In this document: positions 1 through 8,799 of the stretch, piece by piece
Numbering within the stretch: the stretch's first letter is position 1
Layout of the letters: each line of letters begins with the position of its first letter
NCBI RefSeq assembly: GCF_013376045.1
Contig: NZ_JABMJG010000001.1
Span: 1,054,001 to 1,118,000 of the forward strand
Direction of reading: 5' to 3'
DNA from: Variovorax sp. SG517
GTDB lineage: Bacteria > Pseudomonadota > Gammaproteobacteria > Burkholderiales > Burkholderiaceae_C
Length of the DNA stretch: 64,000 nucleotides
Notes under the pieces: generated by a model
Databases searched by the model: none
What the model was told of the DNA's origin: nothing
What the model saw: only the letters and a program-made list of their open reading frames with translations
Translations under genes and position numbers: made by a program

Positions 1-331
1 GCTTCTGCGCCTCGGTGCCGTGGTTGAGGAAGTAGTGCGCCACGATGCTGTGCACCGAGGTCGCCATGCCGGTGAGCGCGCGGCGCGACATCTCCTCGTA
101 GAACACGGCCTCGTGCCGGAAGTCGCCGCCGGCGCCGCCGTACTCCTCGGGAATGTCGGCGCACAGCAGGCCGAGCGCGCCGGCCTTGCGCCACACCTCG
201 TGGCCGACGTGGCCGCGCTTGCGGGCTTCCTCGTCGTGCGGCAGCACTTCGGTCTCGATGAATCGCACCACGTTGTCGCGGTACAGCTCCAGGTCTTCGT
301 CGCTCCAGGAGCGGCGGAAATCGATGGCCAT
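1..331 (-). CDS. Acyl-CoA dehydrogenase, N-terminal part (runs off left edge)
   Basis: FAD enzyme that oxidises an acyl-CoA to the 2-enoyl-CoA and passes electrons to ETF. Only the first 110 residues are in the window. They form the helical N-terminal domain of the family: a start MAIDFRRSWSDEDLELY, then GLLCADIPEEYGG (54-66), a glycine-rich turn GGAGGDF and the helix FYEEMSRR (78-84), all typical of short- and medium-chain acyl-CoA dehydrogenases. The ATG at 331 has AAGGAAG just upstream. The active-site glutamate and the FAD-binding C-terminal domain lie outside, so the substrate cannot be told. Same-strand neighbours (MetX-like hydrolase, CaiB/AMACR-type enzyme) suggest a branched acyl-CoA catabolic cluster; that is inference. 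Confidence 0.88.
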   Translation of the reverse strand, partial: MAIDFRRSWSDEDLELYRDNVVRFIETEVLPHDEEARKRGHVGHEVWRKAGALGLLCADIPEEYGGAGGDFRHEAVFYEEMSRRALTGMATSVHSIVAHYFLNHGTEAQK

Positions 332-423
332 CTTGTCTTCCTTTGCTTTGCTTGTTTCCTGTCGTGTCCCGTGGCTCAGCCGACGCTCCGCTCCCTCCAG
401 GCCCCGAAGGGCTCGCGCCGGGT

Positions 424-1503
424 TCAGCGTTGCGGCAATGACTGGATGAAATGGGCCAGCTCGCGCACATAGAAGCGCGCCATGCCGGTGGTGCCGTGGC
501 CGCGCGTCTCGGTGCTGGCCGGGATCAGCAGCAGCTGTGCGCTCGGTACTTCCTTCAGGGCAGCCTGCGCGACGCCGGTTTCGGGCGGATTGCGTTCGTC
601 GTCGGCCGAATTGATGGCCAGCACGGGCACCTTGATCTTCGACAGGCCCGGCGCGGCGTTGTAGTCGGCCGACGAGCCCCACTGGTAGATGAAGTCGTTG
701 GCGTCGGCCGTCACCGGCGCGGCCAGGCGCTCGTCGACCAGCTTGTCGGCCTGCGCATGGGTGCCGGCCATGGCCTGGTAGGCCAGCGTGCCGCCATTGG
801 TGGCAAAGACGAACATGTTGTTGGCCAGGCGCAGCGACGGCGGCTGGGTGGTGTAGTTGCCGTTGTTCCAGGCCGGGTCCTGCCTGATCGATTCCACCAG
901 CATGCGGCGCATCATCCAGTTGCGGCTGGCCATTTCCGTGGGCTGCGAAGCCATCGGCACCAGGCCGTCGGCGAAGCCCGGATAGCTGCCGCCCCAGAGC
1001 CAGGTCTGCATGCCACCCATGGAATTGCCGATGATCAGGCGCAGGTGCTGGATGCTCATGCCTTCGGTCAGCATGCGGTATTGCGCCAGCACCATGTCGG
1101 CATAGTTGTATTGCGGGAAAGCCGCGCGCAAGCCGTCGGAAGGCTTGGTCGACTTGCCCACGCCGATGCCGTCCGGAATGATGATGAAGTATTTGCTGGC
1201 GTCCAGCGGCTGGCCAGGGCCGAACAGCTGGCCGCCGAAGTCCTTGGAGAGCATCGCACCGGCGCTCTGGTAGGTGCCGTGCAGCACCAGCACCGCCGGG
1301 TTGCTGCGGTCGCCCAGCGTGATGTAGTGCAGGCGCAGGTTCTCCAGGGTCTGGCCGGTATGGAAGTGGAAGCGCGGGGCCACCCAACTGCCTTCGACCG
1401 GTTTGGGCGGCTCGGCGGCATGCAAGGACGCGACGCACAGCAGGAGGCTGGCGGAGGTGAGCAAGAAGCGGGCAGCCTGGCGCAGGCGGGAGGTCAGGGT
1501 CAT
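424..1503 (-). CDS. Secreted alpha/beta hydrolase, homoserine O-acetyltransferase (MetX)-like
   Basis: 359 residues. Residues 1-30 look like a Sec signal peptide (basic start, hydrophobic core, cleavage near LHA-A), so the mature enzyme is probably periplasmic. The fold is alpha/beta hydrolase: LVLHG oxyanion region (72-76), nucleophile elbow GNSMGG with Ser161, acid in SADD (301/302) and His336 in RGHGTTG. The start YITLGDRSNPAVLVLHG and the GNSMGGMQ elbow resemble the MetX family, but a signal peptide makes methionine synthesis unlikely; an esterase-like role is inferred. The frame stays open upstream to 1920, but that part overlaps the CaiB-type gene antisense-in-strand and lacks signal features, so the ATG at 1503 is preferred. 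Substrate unknown. Confidence 0.8.
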   Translation of the reverse strand: MTLTSRLRQAARFLLTSASLLLCVASLHAAEPPKPVEGSWVAPRFHFHTGQTLENLRLHYITLGDRSNPAVLVLHGTYQSAGAMLSKDFGGQLFGPGQPLDASKYFIIIPDGIGVGKSTKPSDGLRAAFPQYNYADMVLAQYRMLTEGMSIQHLRLIIGNSMGGMQTWLWGGSYPGFADGLVPMASQPTEMASRNWMMRRMLVESIRQDPAWNNGNYTTQPPSLRLANNMFVFATNGGTLAYQAMAGTHAQADKLVDERLAAPVTADANDFIYQWGSSADYNAAPGLSKIKVPVLAINSADDERNPPETGVAQAALKEVPSAQLLLIPASTETRGHGTTGMARFYVRELAHFIQSLPQR

Positions 1504-1594
1504 GAGGTCTCTCGGGTCTGTTTGCTTTGAAGGAAGTACGGCGCACTGCCCTCTTTCCCAGAGCTGGTACGGCGCAGACCAAAGTATGCGAGCG

Positions 1595-2677
1595 TCACGC
1601 CGCCGCCCAGCGGCGCAGTACCGTCGGGCCGTCGTCGCGCGCAACGGGTTGCGGCACCACGGGCGCGGTGCGGCTGAAGCGCGGCGCGGGCGCGGGCTGC
1701 ACCACGCCGCCCACGTTGGCGAAGGTGCCGCGCGCAACGTTGTGAGGGTGCTCAGGCGCTTCGTCCCAGTCGAGCACGGGCGCGAAGCAGGCGTCGCTGC
1801 CTTCGAGCAGCACGCACCACTCGTCGCGCGTGCGGGTGCGGAACACGTCGGCCATGCGCAGCTTGAGCAGCGGCCAGCGGTCGGCGTCCATCTGCGCGTC
1901 GAAGGCGGTGTCGTCGGCAATGCCGCAGCGCTCGCGCAGGAGCGCGTAGAACTGCGGCTCGATGGCGCCCACGGCCACGTACTTGCCGTCGGCGCAGGCG
2001 TAGGTGTCGTAGAAGTGCGCGCCGCCGTCGAGCATGTTCTCGCCGCGCTGGTTGCTCCACTGCCCGGCCGACCTGAAGCCGTACATCATGGCCGACAGCA
2101 GCGCCGCGCCGTCGGTCATGGCGGCATCGACCACCTGGCCCTGGCCCGAACCCTTGGCCTCATGCAGCGCAGCGAGGATGCCGAAGGCCAGCAGCATCGC
2201 GCCGCCGCCGAAGTCGCCCACGTAGTTCAGCGGCGGCACCGGCGGCTCGCCCGCGCGGCCGATGGCGTGCAGCGCGCCGCTGATGGCGATGTAGTTGATG
2301 TCGTGCCCCGCCGCGTGCGCGAGCGGACCGTGCTGGCCCCAGCCGGTCATGCGGCCGTACACCAGCCGCGGGTTGCGCGCGTGGCACTCGGCGGGGCCGA
2401 GACCTAGGCGCTCCATCACGCCGGGGCGGAAGCCTTCGATGAGCACGTCGGCCCTGGCGATGGCGTCGAGCACCGATTGCGCGGCGCCTTCCGCGCGCAG
2501 GTCGACCTGCAGCGTGCTGCGCCCGCGCGCGAGGATGTCGTGCGGCGCGGTGCGCGTGCCGGGGCGCTCGATGCGGATCACCTCCGCGCCCATGTCGGCG
2601 AAGAGCATCGCGCAGAACGGACCGGGGCCGATGCCCGCCATCTCGATCACCCGCAATCCCTGCAACGGACCTGCCAT
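1595..2677 (-). CDS. CaiB/BaiF CoA-transferase family protein, alpha-methylacyl-CoA racemase type
   Basis: 360 residues. Likely epimerises 2-methylacyl-CoA thioesters, or moves CoA between acids; both activities occur in this family. Family marks: [20 protein letters not shown] near the start, [12 protein letters not shown] (81-92), YGRMTGWGQ (108-115), AGHDINYIA (123-131) and VDAAMTDGA (183-191). His125 and Asp155 sit where the racemase His/Asp catalytic pair lies in mycobacterial MCR, which favours racemase over transferase. The ATG at 2677 is chosen because GGAGA lies just upstream; the longer in-frame start at 2776 gives an arginine-rich extension with no homologous look. It neighbours the acyl-CoA dehydrogenase, fitting branched-chain fatty acid or isoprenoid breakdown. 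Confidence 0.85.
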   Translation of the reverse strand: MAGPLQGLRVIEMAGIGPGPFCAMLFADMGAEVIRIERPGTRTAPHDILARGRSTLQVDLRAEGAAQSVLDAIARADVLIEGFRPGVMERLGLGPAECHARNPRLVYGRMTGWGQHGPLAHAAGHDINYIAISGALHAIGRAGEPPVPPLNYVGDFGGGAMLLAFGILAALHEAKGSGQGQVVDAAMTDGAALLSAMMYGFRSAGQWSNQRGENMLDGGAHFYDTYACADGKYVAVGAIEPQFYALLRERCGIADDTAFDAQMDADRWPLLKLRMADVFRTRTRDEWCVLLEGSDACFAPVLDWDEAPEHPHNVARGTFANVGGVVQPAPAPRFSRTAPVVPQPVARDDGPTVLRRWAAA

Positions 2678-2971
2678 CTCTGTCTCCTTCGGCGCTGCCG
2701 TGTGGAGGCATCTTGGCGCGGGGGCGCCGGGGGTGCATCGTCGGAAGCGACGAATGCGAAGGAACTCCGACGGCACGGTGCGGCCCCGCGGCCGGGGCTT
2801 CGTCGCCGGATCGGTCGAGCGCTACCCTGCTATCGGAGGCCCACGGATTTACCGCGAACTTTTGTTTCCATTCGGGATAGTCCGATGCATGAGCGCGCCG
2901 CTTCCTGCTTCAATCCGCCTGGGGAGTCGTTCGGGGCGCCGGAGAACGCGCCGCGCTGAAGGAGCACAGCA

Positions 2972-3217
2972 GTGAGCACTGTCATTCCCGGCTTTCCGCA
3001 CAGCAGCGTCGAGCGCCTGTGCGACTACGAACTGCCGGAACAGCCCGGCGCCACGCCTGCCCTCGATCCACCCGAACCCGACGGCCCCGAGAACCTCGCG
3101 CTGGCCTGGTGGCTGTGGATGGACGAGATGGGCAAGAGCATGCTGAAGCACTACGACGCCTGGCGCGAGCAACTGGACCGGGCCACGAGCACGACAGGCC
3201 GCGACCGGAAAGGCTGA
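2972..3217 (+). CDS. Small hypothetical protein (81 aa)
   Basis: Starts with GTG at 2972, preceded by GAAGGAG at a good distance. The product is acidic in its first half, with proline-rich EPDGPE, followed by an amphipathic tryptophan-rich helix (LALAWWLWMDEMGKSML) and a basic tail. No signal peptide or membrane span is convincing. Third-position GC is high, as in neighbouring true genes, and the ribosome binding site is good, so I accept it as coding. It stands alone between a divergent AMACR-type gene and a convergent phosphoesterase. I do not recognise the family. Confidence 0.55.
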   Translation: MSTVIPGFPHSSVERLCDYELPEQPGATPALDPPEPDGPENLALAWWLWMDEMGKSMLKHYDAWREQLDRATSTTGRDRKG

Positions 3218-3245
3218 GCGCAGCCGCCCTGCTTCTTCTTGCGCC

Positions 3246-4115
3246 TCAGGCGGCGACGGCTTCGCGCTGCGGCGCCGCCTTCGACGGCACGGGCATGTGC
3301 TTGGCCCAGTCGATGATTTCCAGCGTGCCGTCGGCATGCTCGGCCAGGGCCGTGAGGCTCTCGACCCAGTCGCCGTCGTTGCAGTAGAGGATGCCGTCGA
3401 TGTCGCGCATCTCGGCATGGTGGATGTGGCCGCAGACCACGCCCTGCGCGCCGCGCTTGCTGGCCTCGCGCGCCACGGCATTCTCGAAGTCGCCCACGTA
3501 GCTCACGGCCCGCTTCACCTTGCCCTTGAGGTACTTGGACAGCGACCAGTACGGCAGCCCCATGCGCGCGCGCAGCGAGTTGAGGTGGCGGTTGAGCTTG
3601 AGCGTGAATTCGTAGAGCGAGTCGCCCACGTAGGCCAGCCACTTGGCGCACTGGATCACGCCGTCGAACAGGTCGCCGTGGATGATCCAGAGCTTGCGCC
3701 CGTCGGCCGTCTCGTGGATCCACTCGTCGGCCACGTCGATGCCGCCGAAGTTGTGGTGCAGGTACTTGCGGGCGAATTCGTCGTGGTTGCCCGGGATGAA
3801 GATCACGCGCGTGCCCTTGCGCGCCTTGCGCAGCAGCTTCTGGATCACGTCGTTGTGCGCCTGCGGCCAGTACCAGTGCCGCTTGAGCTGCCAGCCGTCG
3901 ATGATGTCGCCGACCAGGAACAGCGTCTCGCACTCGGTGTGCTTGAGGAAATCGAGCAGCGCCCGGGCCTGGCAGCCGGGGGTGCCCAGGTGCAGGTCGG
4001 AGATCCAGAGGGTGCGGAATTGCAGTGGCGGACGCCCGCGATCGTCGTCCTCGGGGTCGAGGGCCCGGGTCGCGGTGTCGCGCCATGCGCGAAGGAAAGC
4101 GTCGTCGCGTTGCAT
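3246..4115 (-). CDS. UDP-2,3-diacylglucosamine diphosphatase-like metallophosphoesterase
   Basis: 289 residues, calcineurin-like two-metal phosphoesterase of the COG2908 (LpxH-like) group. Metal-binding motifs in order: DLHLG (40-44), GDIID (69-73), GNHD (109-112), HGD (146-148) and a C-terminal GHIHHAE. Family members of this longer type cleave or resemble enzymes that cleave UDP-diacylglucosamine in lipid A synthesis, but many genomes carry a separate canonical LpxH, so the exact substrate is open. The ATG at 4115 is preferred over longer in-frame starts because a GGGAG precedes it and the upstream part reads as low-quality sequence. It is divergent from the ether-lipid-type fusion gene, with 94 bases between the starts. 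Confidence 0.8.
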   Translation of the reverse strand: MQRDDAFLRAWRDTATRALDPEDDDRGRPPLQFRTLWISDLHLGTPGCQARALLDFLKHTECETLFLVGDIIDGWQLKRHWYWPQAHNDVIQKLLRKARKGTRVIFIPGNHDEFARKYLHHNFGGIDVADEWIHETADGRKLWIIHGDLFDGVIQCAKWLAYVGDSLYEFTLKLNRHLNSLRARMGLPYWSLSKYLKGKVKRAVSYVGDFENAVAREASKRGAQGVVCGHIHHAEMRDIDGILYCNDGDWVESLTALAEHADGTLEIIDWAKHMPVPSKAAPQREAVAA

Positions 4116-4209
4116 GGCCCGGTAGGCTCCCACCGCCGGGTGACCGTACGATGGCGGCCCCGTGACATCCCGGTGACTTGTCGCAGTGCAGCAACGCCAC
4201 AATCGCGCG

Positions 4210-5952
4210 ATGCGACCTGGCCAGATCATCGTCATAGCGACCCCCATCTTCTTCCTGCTGATGGGAATCGAGTTCGCAATCGGCCGCGCCCGTGCGCGCC
4301 GCGGCACCGGGCAGGACACCTACCGCCTCGCCGACGCCATCAACAGCGTCGGGCTGGGCATGCTCAGCCAGATCAGCGCGGTGCTCACCGGCCTGCTGCG
4401 CATCGGCATCTACACGGCCGTGTATTCGGCGATCTCGCTCTTTCCGCAGGAAGCGGCCAGGGAGTTCTGGACCACCTGGTACGGCTGGCTGCTGGCGCTC
4501 GTGTTCTACGACTTCTGCTACTACTGGCTGCACCGCATGGGCCACGAGTCGGCCGTGCTGTGGGCGGCGCACGTGGTGCACCACCAGAGCCAGCACTACA
4601 ACCTCTCGACTGCGCTGCGCCAGACCTCCAGCGGCGCGCTGCTGGGCTGGATCTTCTACCTGCCGATGGCGGTGGCCGGCGTGCCGCCGCTGGTGTTCGG
4701 CGTGGTGGCACTCGTCGACCTGCTCTACCAATTCTGGGTGCACACCGAGCAGGTGGGCAGGCTGGGCTGGTTCGACCGCTGGTTCTGCTCGCCCTCCAAC
4801 CACCGCGTGCACCACGCGGTGAACGACCGCTACCTCGACCGCAACTACGGCGGCGTGCTGATCGTGTGGGACCGCCTGTTCGGCACCTTCCGCGAGGAGG
4901 AGGAGCGCTGCGTCTACGGCACGCGCGGCGGGCTGCGCAGTTGGGACCCGCTGTGGGCCAACGCCGAGGTCTACTGGGCGCTCGCGAAGGATTCATGGCA
5001 CGCGCGCAGCTGGGCCGACAAGCTGCGCGTGTGGATCAAGCCGCCGGGCTGGCGGCCGGCCGACGTGGCGGCGCGCTTTCCGAAGCCGCCCTTCGACATC
5101 GCGAAGGTGACGCGCTACGAGCCGGTGGTGAGCGCGGGCGTGCTGTGGTTCGCGGGCATCCAGTTCCTGCTGCTGGTCGGGTTCGCGGTGGTGTTCCTGT
5201 GGTTCTCCGACCTCATGCCGCTGCCGCACTCGGCCGTGTGGCTGGCCGCGCTGACGGGCATGCTGTGGGCGATCGGCGGCGTGCTGCAGGGGCGGCTGAC
5301 CGTCACGGAGGTGCTGCTGATCGAGGCCGCAGCCCTGGCCACGGCCAGCGCGGCACTGGGCATCGGCTGGGTGCACTACCTGTTCAAGCCGCTGGCCCTG
5401 TCGATCGCGATCTTCCTCGCGGCCCGGCGGGCGCTCGCGGCGGGTTCAATCACCGGCTTCGACGGCCTGCTGCTGGCCGGCCTGGTCGCCTCGCTGGCGG
5501 GTGACGTGCTGCTGATGGGGCCGGGCGGAATGTTCGTGCCGGGCCTCGTGTGCTTCCTGCTGGCCCACCTGGCTTACATCGCGCTGTTCCGCATCGGCGC
5601 GGGCCTGTTTCCGCGGCCCGGGGCGCTGGCGGCCACGCTGCTGGTGGGTGCGGGGATGTACGCCTTTCTCTGGCACGGCGGGCTGCCTGCGGCGCTGCGG
5701 ATTCCTGTCGGCGCCTACGTGGTGGTGATCGCCTGCATGGCGGCGCAGGCCATCGGGCGCGCGGCGGTGCTGCGCCGGACCGACCCATCGGCGGCATGGG
5801 TGGCGGTGGGCGCCTGCTTCTTCATGCTGAGCGACTCGCTGCTGGCGATCAACAAGTTCGTGATGCCGTTGCCGCTGGCGCAGCTTTGGGTGCTGGGCAC
5901 GTATTACGCGGCGCAGATGTTGATCGTGCGGCACGCGCGGCCCAAGGCCTGA
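4210..5952 (+). CDS. Fusion of AGMO-like fatty acid hydroxylase and YhhN/lysoplasmalogenase domain
   Basis: 580-residue polytopic membrane protein with two enzyme domains. Residues 1 to about 390 are a sterol-desaturase/fatty-acid-hydroxylase domain with the di-iron histidine clusters HRMGH (108-112), HVVHHQSQHYN (121-131) and NHRVHH (197-202). Length and extra C-terminal membrane helices resemble TMEM195/alkylglycerol monooxygenase. From YLFKPLA (about 391) to the end is a YhhN domain (GLVASLAGDVLLM, FLLAHLAYIALF), the family of TMEM86B, which hydrolyses lysoplasmalogen vinyl ethers. Both relatives act on ether lipids, so ether-lipid cleavage is the natural inference. ATG 4210 is preferred; a GTG at 4186 would add eight residues. 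No partner gene is co-oriented. Confidence 0.87.
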   Translation: MRPGQIIVIATPIFFLLMGIEFAIGRARARRGTGQDTYRLADAINSVGLGMLSQISAVLTGLLRIGIYTAVYSAISLFPQEAAREFWTTWYGWLLALVFYDFCYYWLHRMGHESAVLWAAHVVHHQSQHYNLSTALRQTSSGALLGWIFYLPMAVAGVPPLVFGVVALVDLLYQFWVHTEQVGRLGWFDRWFCSPSNHRVHHAVNDRYLDRNYGGVLIVWDRLFGTFREEEERCVYGTRGGLRSWDPLWANAEVYWALAKDSWHARSWADKLRVWIKPPGWRPADVAARFPKPPFDIAKVTRYEPVVSAGVLWFAGIQFLLLVGFAVVFLWFSDLMPLPHSAVWLAALTGMLWAIGGVLQGRLTVTEVLLIEAAALATASAALGIGWVHYLFKPLALSIAIFLAARRALAAGSITGFDGLLLAGLVASLAGDVLLMGPGGMFVPGLVCFLLAHLAYIALFRIGAGLFPRPGALAATLLVGAGMYAFLWHGGLPAALRIPVGAYVVVIACMAAQAIGRAAVLRRTDPSAAWVAVGACFFMLSDSLLAINKFVMPLPLAQLWVLGTYYAAQMLIVRHARPKA

Positions 5953-5979
5953 CTTCGGCTTGCTCGCTCCCCGCTGGAC

Positions 5980-6933
5980 CTAATCCACGCAGCGCTGGAT
6001 TTCCACCGTCGAGTGGCGGATCTCCTCGTGCATCGAGAAGCAGGCCCGCACCTCGTCGGCCGTGAGCGTCGGCGAGTGCGTCACCACGGTGAGCGCGCAA
6101 GCGTAGGCGTCGCGGCCGACGCGCCACACGTGCAGGTCGGCCACGCGGGTCTCGGAGTCGGCCAGCAGGGTCTCGACGCCTTCCTTGATCTCCTGCGTGA
6201 CAGGGTGGTCCATCTCGCGGTCGAGCAGCACCTTGCCGGTTTCCTTCAGCAGCCCCTTGGCCCAGACCGCCACCAGCACGGCGCCGACGATGCCCATCGC
6301 CGGGTCGAGCCAGGCCCAGCCGTAGAACCAGCCGCCCAGCAGCGCCGCGATGGCGAGCACCGAAGTGGCGGCGTCGGCCACGACGTGCAGGTAGGCCGAG
6401 CGCAGGTTCAGGTCGTGACCATGGCCGTGGTGATCGTGATGGTCGTGCGCGTGTCCGTGGTCATGGCCGTGATGATGGTGCGCCCCACCGAGCAGCCGCG
6501 CGCAAACGAGGTTGACCACCAGCCCCAGCACCGCCACCGAGATGGCCTCGGGATAGTGGATCGCCGCGGGCGACCACAGCCGCTCCAGCGAGCCCACCAC
6601 CATCAGCGCCGCCACGCCCAGCAGCGCCAACGCGCTCGCGAAGCCGCCGAGCACCTCGATCTTCCAGGTGCCGAAGGCGAAGCGCGGGTCGCGCGCATAG
6701 CGTCGCGCGGCCGCGTAGGCGAAGGCGCTCAGGCCGATGGCCAGCGCGTGCGAGCTCATGTGCCAGCCGTCGGCCAAGAGCGCCATCGAGTTGAACCACC
6801 AGCCGGCGCCGATCTCGACGACCATCATCGCGAAGGTGATCCACATCACGAGGCGCGTGCTGCGCTCGGCGGAGGAGGTGTCGGCGCCGAAATGGTGGTC
6901 GTGCTGCCAGGCGCTCAGGTCATGGGTGTGCAT
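5980..6933 (-). CDS. dmeF: Cation diffusion facilitator DmeF (Co/Ni/Zn efflux)
   Basis: 317 residues. Proton-driven inner-membrane exporter of divalent metals. It has six hydrophobic segments; the metal site is ALLADGWHMSSH (72-83) in helix 2 with the matching HVVADAATS in helix 5. A long cytoplasmic His/Asp-rich loop lies between helices 4 and 5 (about 150-175, HHHHGHDHGHAHDHHDHHG), typical of DmeF and probably metal-binding. The N-terminal HTHDLSAWQHDHHFG is also characteristic of DmeF, known for cobalt and nickel resistance. Only five bases separate it from the ruvB stop, so it is probably co-transcribed with ruvB. I see no DmeR-type regulator beside it. Confidence 0.9.
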   Translation of the reverse strand: MHTHDLSAWQHDHHFGADTSSAERSTRLVMWITFAMMVVEIGAGWWFNSMALLADGWHMSSHALAIGLSAFAYAAARRYARDPRFAFGTWKIEVLGGFASALALLGVAALMVVGSLERLWSPAAIHYPEAISVAVLGLVVNLVCARLLGGAHHHHGHDHGHAHDHHDHHGHGHDLNLRSAYLHVVADAATSVLAIAALLGGWFYGWAWLDPAMGIVGAVLVAVWAKGLLKETGKVLLDREMDHPVTQEIKEGVETLLADSETRVADLHVWRVGRDAYACALTVVTHSPTLTADEVRACFSMHEEIRHSTVEIQRCVD

Positions 6934-6938
6934 GGGGA

Positions 6939-8003
6939 TCAGGCTCCAAAGAGATCGGGTCCGTCGGCGCGGCCCGAGGGCGGCACCACGCCCAGGTGGC
7001 GGTAGGCGGCCAGCGTGGCGATGCGTCCGCGCGGCGTGCGCTGCAGGTAGCCCTGCTGGATGAGGTAGGGCTCGATCACGTCCTCGATGGTGTCGCGCTC
7101 CTCGCCGATGCTGGCGGCCACGTTGTCCAGCCCGACCGGGCCGCCGTCGAAGCGGTGGATGACGGCCTCCAGCAGCTTGCGGTCCATCAGGTCAAAGCCC
7201 TGCGGATCGACGTCGAGCATGGCCAGCGCGCGGTGCGCGATGTCTTCCGTGATGCGGCCGTTGCCCTTGACGTCGGCGTAGTCGCGCACGCGGCGCAGCA
7301 GCCGGTTGGCGATGCGGGGCGTGCCGCGCGAGCGGCGGGCGATCTCGAAGCCGCCGGCCGCGTCGGCCTCGACCTTGAGCAGCCCGGCGCTGCGGTGCAC
7401 GATCAGCGCGAGCTCTTCGGGCGTGTAGAACTCCAGCCGCGCGACGATGCCGAAGCGGTCGCGCAGCGGGTTGGTCAGCATGCCGGCGCGGGTGGTGGCG
7501 CCCACCAGCGTGAAGGGCTGCAGGTCGAGCTTGATGCTGCGCGCCGCGGGGCCCTCGCCGATCATGATGTCGATCTGGTAGTCCTCCAGCGCGGGATACA
7601 AAATTTCTTCGACGACCGGGCTCAGCCGGTGGATCTCGTCGATGAAGAGCACGTCGTTCGGCTCCAGGTTGGTCAGCAGCGCCGCCAGGTCCTTGGGCTT
7701 CTCGAGCACCGGGCCGGAGGTCTGGCGCAGGTTGACGCCCAGTTCGGCCGCGACGATGTGCGACAGCGTGGTCTTTCCCAGGCCCGGCGGGCCGAACAGC
7801 AGCACGTGGTCGAGCGCCTCCTTCCGCTTGCGGGCGGCGCCGATGAAGATCTCGAGCTGCTCGCGCACCTTGGCCTGGCCGACGTATTCGTCGAGCAGCC
7901 TGGGGCGCAAGGCCCGCTCGATGGCCTCCTCGTTGGGCGAGGCCGGGGCCGCGGACACCACGCGTTGGGGGGCGGGCGCGAAGTCGTCTGTCTGGATGGT
8001 CAT
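6939..8003 (-). CDS. ruvB: Holliday junction branch migration helicase RuvB
   Basis: 354 residues. AAA+ motor of the RuvAB complex, which drives branch migration of Holliday junctions with RuvA before RuvC cuts. Visible: [15 protein letters not shown], Walker A GPPGLGKT (71-78), Walker [10 protein letters not shown], sensor region GATTRAG, arginine-rich [11 protein letters not shown] and the winged-helix end ending [17 protein letters not shown]. Length is normal. ATG 8003 gives the usual short N-terminal leader; the in-frame upstream extension is not conserved-looking. Unusually, ruvA is not adjacent: it lies 6.6 kb away on the same strand, with a plus-strand lipid operon between them. Confidence 0.97.
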   Translation of the reverse strand: MTIQTDDFAPAPQRVVSAAPASPNEEAIERALRPRLLDEYVGQAKVREQLEIFIGAARKRKEALDHVLLFGPPGLGKTTLSHIVAAELGVNLRQTSGPVLEKPKDLAALLTNLEPNDVLFIDEIHRLSPVVEEILYPALEDYQIDIMIGEGPAARSIKLDLQPFTLVGATTRAGMLTNPLRDRFGIVARLEFYTPEELALIVHRSAGLLKVEADAAGGFEIARRSRGTPRIANRLLRRVRDYADVKGNGRITEDIAHRALAMLDVDPQGFDLMDRKLLEAVIHRFDGGPVGLDNVAASIGEERDTIEDVIEPYLIQQGYLQRTPRGRIATLAAYRHLGVVPPSGRADGPDLFGA

Positions 8004-8048
8004 TTGGGAGGGGTGTGCGACTACAAGTTTAGTCCCGAGCGCCGCGCC

Positions 8049-8116
8049 GGGCCGCCCCAAGCAAGCGAGCGCCCCCTCGGGGGGTAGCGAGGACACGCAG
8101 TGCCGAGCGTGGGGGC
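8049..8116. repeat. GC-rich interspersed palindromic element (Comamonadaceae type)
   Basis: Between divergent ruvB and the lipid operon lies a 68-base element with a central CCCCCTCGGGGGG hairpin (8072-8084), an AGCAAGCGAGCG segment before it, and GCCGAGCGTGGGGGC after it that can pair with the GCCGCCCCAAGC at its start. From memory, near-identical elements are scattered between genes of Variovorax and Acidovorax. Only one copy is in this window, so its repetitive nature cannot be shown here. It may act as a transcriptional barrier or a REP-like element; unproven. Confidence 0.5.
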
Positions 8117-8172
8117 CCGTTCTTCACTGGCAGAATGCTCCGGCCATATAACGAACGAGGGGAAGCCAGCAC

Positions 8173-8799
8173 GTGTCGATCTACGAACTGAAGCCGCGTT
8201 TCCAGGCCCTGCTGCGGCCTCTGGTGATCCGGCTGCATGCGATGGGCGTCACCGCCAACCAGGTCACGCTGGCGGCATGCGCGGTATCGGTGGCGCTCGG
8301 GCTGTGGCTTTTCTTCGCGGCGCCCTCGCTGGCGGCCTTCGGGCTCATCCCGCTGTGGATGTTCCTGCGCATGGCCTTCAACGCCATCGACGGCATGCTG
8401 GCGCGCGAGCACAACCAGCAGAGCAAACTGGGCGCCTTCCTCAACGAACTGACCGACGTGGTCTCCGACGCGGCGCTGTACCTGCCCTTCGCGCTGGTGC
8501 AGCCCTTCAGCGGCTTCTGGGTCGGCACGGTCATCGTGCTGGCCGGGCTGAGCGAATTCGCCGGCGCGCTGGGCCCGACGGTCGGCGCCTCGCGCCGCTA
8601 CGACGGTCCGCTGGGCAAGAGCGACCGGGCCTTCGTGTTCGGCGCGCTCGGCCCGTACGTGGCGCTGGGCGGGCCGCTGCCGGGCTGGACGGCCTGGCTG
8701 ATGCCGCTGCTGGCCGCGCTCGTGGCCTGGACCACCATCAACCGCATCCGCCGGGCACTGGCGGAGGCAGACCACAAGAATTCCACAGGGACTCAATGA
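8173..8799 (+). CDS. ynbA: CDP-alcohol phosphatidyltransferase family protein, YnbA-like
   Basis: 208 residues, GTG start. Integral membrane enzyme expected to transfer a phosphatidyl group from CDP-diacylglycerol to an alcohol. The family motif reads NAIDGMLAR...GAFLNELTD (about 76-97): the second aspartate, glycine, Ala-Arg and last aspartate fit, but the first and third motif aspartates are asparagine. As I recall it, E. coli YnbA has the same replacements, so this is a subfamily trait rather than decay. The opening YELKPRFQALLRP and VTANQVTLAA also match YnbA. The stop overlaps the next start (ATGA). First gene of a six-gene ynb-like operon; the acceptor alcohol is unknown. Confidence 0.85.
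   Translation: MSIYELKPRFQALLRPLVIRLHAMGVTANQVTLAACAVSVALGLWLFFAAPSLAAFGLIPLWMFLRMAFNAIDGMLAREHNQQSKLGAFLNELTDVVSDAALYLPFALVQPFSGFWVGTVIVLAGLSEFAGALGPTVGASRRYDGPLGKSDRAFVFGALGPYVALGGPLPGWTAWLMPLLAALVAWTTINRIRRALAEADHKNSTGTQ

Noticed and set aside
424..1920. 498-residue version of the MetX-like hydrolase
   Set aside because: The first 139 codons overlap the CaiB-type gene on the same strand in another frame; the signal peptide starts at 1503.
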